Assembly (NCBI RefSeq): GCF_000765145.1 | Contig: NZ_JMGA01000021.1 | Location: 1 to 53,466, forward strand | Direction: 5' to 3' | Source of the DNA: Desulfosporosinus sp. HMP52 | GTDB taxonomy: Bacteria; Bacillota; Desulfitobacteriia; Desulfitobacteriales; Desulfitobacteriaceae | DNA: 53,466 nucleotides | Part shown: positions 51,460 to 53,466 of the stretch, one piece after another | Layout: the number at the start of each line of letters is the position of its first letter | How positions within the stretch are numbered: position 1 is the first letter of the stretch | The notes under the pieces: model-generated | The model's database searches: none | The model's input: the letters and a program-made list of their open reading frames with translations, nothing else | What the model was told of the DNA's origin: nothing | Program-made: the position numbers and the translations under genes

Positions 51460-52851
51460 CTATGTATTCAAGGTCTCCCGTCCCGCAATCCAATCCACAA
51501 ATTGTCTTGCCGTTCTTGCGGAACGACCGTTATACCATAGGGCCCACTGGAGAGCTTCTTTGTGTAAGCGCTCCTTGTCAATGTTTAGGTTTCTGTTGGC
51601 GGCAATCCCTTCGACTATTTTGAGATAACGGTTTTGATCGGGGGAAGAGAAGACGACGTTTATCCCAAAACGATCGGCCAGGGAAAGCTTTTCCTGCATG
51701 CTATCCCCGGCATGGACTTCTTCATTATGATTACCTGAATGTAAGCCAGCCCGTTCGCTAAAATACTCCTTAACCAGATGCCTGCGGTTGGAGGTGGCAT
51801 AGATTAGAATGTTGGGGGTTTTGCTTTCCAGACCTCCCTCCAGCACAGCCTTAAGAGAAGTGTAGTTTTCCTCGTTATCCCCAAAGACTAAGTCATCAAT
51901 AAAGATAATGAACTTTTGAGACCTATTCTTCAGATGTCGAATAATCAGTGGAAAATCTGCCAGGTAGGCCTTAGGAACCTCCACCATGCGCAGCCCTTGG
52001 GTATGGTAGTGATTGAGAATGGCCTTGACTGTGGAAGATTTTCCGGTACCCCTATCCCCATAAAGGAGAACATTGTTAGATGGAACACCCTGCAAAAATT
52101 GCAGGGTGTTCTCAATCACGCGAGAACGCTCGCTTTGGTAATCAATCAGATCATTTAATGTAATTGGATCCGGACTTTCTATTCCCTTTAGATAGCCTTG
52201 GCCATTAGTTTTTTCCCAGACAAAGGCGATATAACGGGCGAATACCCCACTGCCATTATGTTGGTAGAATTGTTTAAGCTCCTCCAGACAGTCAGACCAG
52301 TGTTTAGAACGGTAAAAAATCTCTTTGATTTGCTGAATATGAAGGGGAGATTGGGCAGCATGACCCTCAGATATCCACTCAGGGAGTTTCTCGACGTGAG
52401 AATTATAGGCAGGATTATCTAAACGCTGATTAATTTCTGCTTTGAGCTGTTTTGATTCAAGATTTGCCAGAAGCTGCAGTTCCTGCAAATCTTGTACGAC
52501 TGTTTTTTCGATAGCGGAGGTTTCCGGAGTCTGCTCTGATTGAAGTTTTGAGGTGAATAGATTCTCAGCAAAGATGATTTTATCAGTAATGTATTCCTTT
52601 AGGGATATAGTCCCGCTTTTGGCTAATTCAAAGTAGAAATCGTTATATAAGTTAATAACTTCTCTCAGCTCTATAGATTCTGGAGTTAAGCTGATAAGTA
52701 AGGCTCTAAGCCGACTTATCACATCATCTTCCAATAATCCTCTGTAGATAGCCAGTGAGTCAAGTGCCAGTAGTACAGTTGATAGATTATCAATTCGCAG
52801 ATTTTCCTGCTCAGAAACAGGAATACCAGGTTTTGTTTGTGTCATCGTCAT
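51460..52851 (-). CDS. DUF815-type AAA+ ATPase
   Basis: A 463-residue cytosolic protein. The N-terminal half (about 1-230) is helical and unassigned. The C-terminal half is a DUF815-type P-loop ATPase: Walker A YGDRGTGKSSTVKAIL, Walker B KFIIFIDDLVFGDNEENY, sensor region ILIYATSNRRHLV, and RAGLHSGNHNEEVHAGDSMQ before the lid domain ending YNGRSARTARQFVDWI. Its cellular task is not established. ATG 52851 has GGGAGG five bases upstream; the reading frame extends further upstream without a site. Confidence 0.88.
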   Translation of the reverse strand: MTMTQTKPGIPVSEQENLRIDNLSTVLLALDSLAIYRGLLEDDVISRLRALLISLTPESIELREVINLYNDFYFELAKSGTISLKEYITDKIIFAENLFTSKLQSEQTPETSAIEKTVVQDLQELQLLANLESKQLKAEINQRLDNPAYNSHVEKLPEWISEGHAAQSPLHIQQIKEIFYRSKHWSDCLEELKQFYQHNGSGVFARYIAFVWEKTNGQGYLKGIESPDPITLNDLIDYQSERSRVIENTLQFLQGVPSNNVLLYGDRGTGKSSTVKAILNHYHTQGLRMVEVPKAYLADFPLIIRHLKNRSQKFIIFIDDLVFGDNEENYTSLKAVLEGGLESKTPNILIYATSNRRHLVKEYFSERAGLHSGNHNEEVHAGDSMQEKLSLADRFGINVVFSSPDQNRYLKIVEGIAANRNLNIDKERLHKEALQWALWYNGRSARTARQFVDWIAGRETLNT

Positions 52852-52967
52852 AGCGCCTCCCAAAAGTATCCATAATATCATCAACATATCCTCGGATATA
52901 ATTAATTATCTTACTACAAACTTCAGCGGATAACTACTCTGAAAAAACCTTCCTGACAGGGGATACT

Positions 52968-52986
52968 GACAGAGGACGGTTCTGTC
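52968..52986. repeat. Diverged GGACGGT palindromic repeat
   Basis: GACAGAGGACGGTTCTGTC is a near-palindrome that shares the GGACGGT core of the repeats at 4972 and 18898. It sits at the left edge of the GC-rich end region. Confidence 0.6.
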
Positions 52987-53466
52987 GGGCTCTGAGGCGG
53001 AGCGCGTCTTAGCTGAGTTAACCCGTGCGAAGACAGTGTCTTCGTTGCACGCGTCTGCGAGTTCCGCCACTGGCTCGCTGGACGGTTCGCGAGCGCGTCC
53101 GAACCTCTGGGCTTTACTGCATGTGAACCTGCGGCGCGCTACGGGGACGCGAACCGTCGGCCCTCGCCTTAGCGCGGCTCCACTGACGCAACCGCTTCGC
53201 AGAAAAGCGCTCCTCCAGCCAGCTTGTTGGGAGTGTAAGCAGAACTTTAGGGATTCTCGTAAGGCTTCGCGGAATCTTAAGCGTGCTTGGCGGTTTTTAC
53301 CATCTGCTGGTGCCGTGGTAGAGGCATGGAGAGCTACACAGAAAAACACCTAAAACACTCTTAAGAATAATAGACCCGAAAGACAGGGCGGCTTCGATCC
53401 ACAGGAGTGAACCCATTGCATGGAGAGGCGGTAAAGCCGACAAGCTTGGGTGGGGAAGCGGAGCCA
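52987..53466. other. GC-rich, apparently non-coding repeat-like region at the window end
   Basis: About 480 bases much richer in G and C than the rest. It contains the hairpin CGAAGAC/GTCTTCG (53028-53044) and the inverted repeat GACGGTTCGCG (53081-53091) with CGCGAACCGTC (53148-53158). On the minus strand 53071-53051 reads AGTGGCGGAACTCGCAGACGC, close to the 5' half of tRNA-Leu, but a full tRNA cannot be folded. Overlapping open frames on both strands resemble no protein I know. From about 53370 to the end there is a further GC-rich stretch with hairpin-like motifs that I cannot assign. Confidence 0.5.

Noticed and set aside
52906-53353. Long overlapping open frames on both strands in the GC-rich end
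   Set aside because: High GC content lowers stop-codon frequency; both frames give Arg/Ala/Ser-rich sequence without any recognisable domain, and the DNA is repeat-like.
53395-53425. Resemblance of GTGAACCCATTGCAT to the 3' part of a tetrahydrofolate riboswitch
   Set aside because: The matching 5' strand and the second conserved loop are missing, and the sequence continues where the aptamer should end.
1-53466. CRISPR arrays, rRNA genes, intact tRNA genes or insertion sequences with transposase
   Set aside because: No regularly spaced identical repeats, no rRNA or complete tRNA, and no transposase or integrase gene were seen.

Overview
The window looks like a chromosomal segment of a low-GC, strictly anaerobic, motile Firmicute of the Desulfosporosinus/Desulfitobacterium (Peptococcaceae) type. 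The evidence is the AT-rich base composition with strong Shine-Dalgarno sites and many TTG/GTG starts, a tungsten-type aldehyde ferredoxin oxidoreductase, a glycyl-radical enzyme with its activase, several ferredoxins, large sigma-54 activators, and a c-di-GMP-I riboswitch. The genus is an inference. No gene in the window appears broken.

Layout. 1-5.0 kb: a soluble CZB-type chemoreceptor, an EamA transporter and topB. 5.0-11.7 kb: a sigma-54 activator (CBS-PAS-AAA-Fis) divergent from a complete branched-chain/amino-acid ABC importer (livJHMGF). 11.8-18.9 kb: a MoeB/ThiF-like enzyme, then an eight-gene redox operon behind a textbook -24/-12 promoter. That operon encodes a split multi-subunit amino-acid (proline/sarcosine-type) dehydrogenase, a four-cluster polyferredoxin, an AOR and a MoaD/ThiS-like sulfur carrier. 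19.3-22.6 kb: a radical-SAM activase and a glycyl-radical enzyme that resembles trans-4-hydroxy-L-proline dehydratase (HypD). 22.8-29.0 kb: an OmpR-type two-component system with an overlapping lipoprotein gene, an unknown protein, and a DUF2157/GDYXXLXY membrane pair. 29.0-29.4 kb: a long hairpin and a GC-rich foldback element. 29.4-37.4 kb: an XRE-cupin regulator, a cupin, an M24 peptidase and a complete oligopeptide ABC importer (order D-F-A-B-C). 37.6-38.8 kb: a c-di-GMP riboswitch in front of an HD-GYP phosphodiesterase. 39.0-47.3 kb: an acyl-CoA/beta-oxidation locus with divergent sigma-54 promoters and, at its end, a second CBS-PAS sigma-54 activator. 47.5-52.9 kb: mixed housekeeping genes (DUF2680, zinc ribbon, ABC-F, CMD family, DUF2164, DUF815 ATPase). 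52.95-53.47 kb: a GC-rich, repeat-like, apparently non-coding end.

How it may work together (inference). The core looks like amino-acid scavenging and fermentation. Amino acids and peptides enter through the liv and opp-type importers, and the M24 peptidase trims peptides. HypD would turn hydroxyproline into pyrroline-5-carboxylate. The split flavoprotein dehydrogenase would oxidise proline (or a related imino/amino acid) to the same compound. Its open form is an aldehyde that the co-transcribed AOR could oxidise while reducing ferredoxin. The MoaD-like and MoeB-like proteins would support tungstopterin assembly. Both sigma-54 activators and three exact -24/-12 promoters suggest that substrate-responsive sigma-54 control ties these catabolic blocks together.
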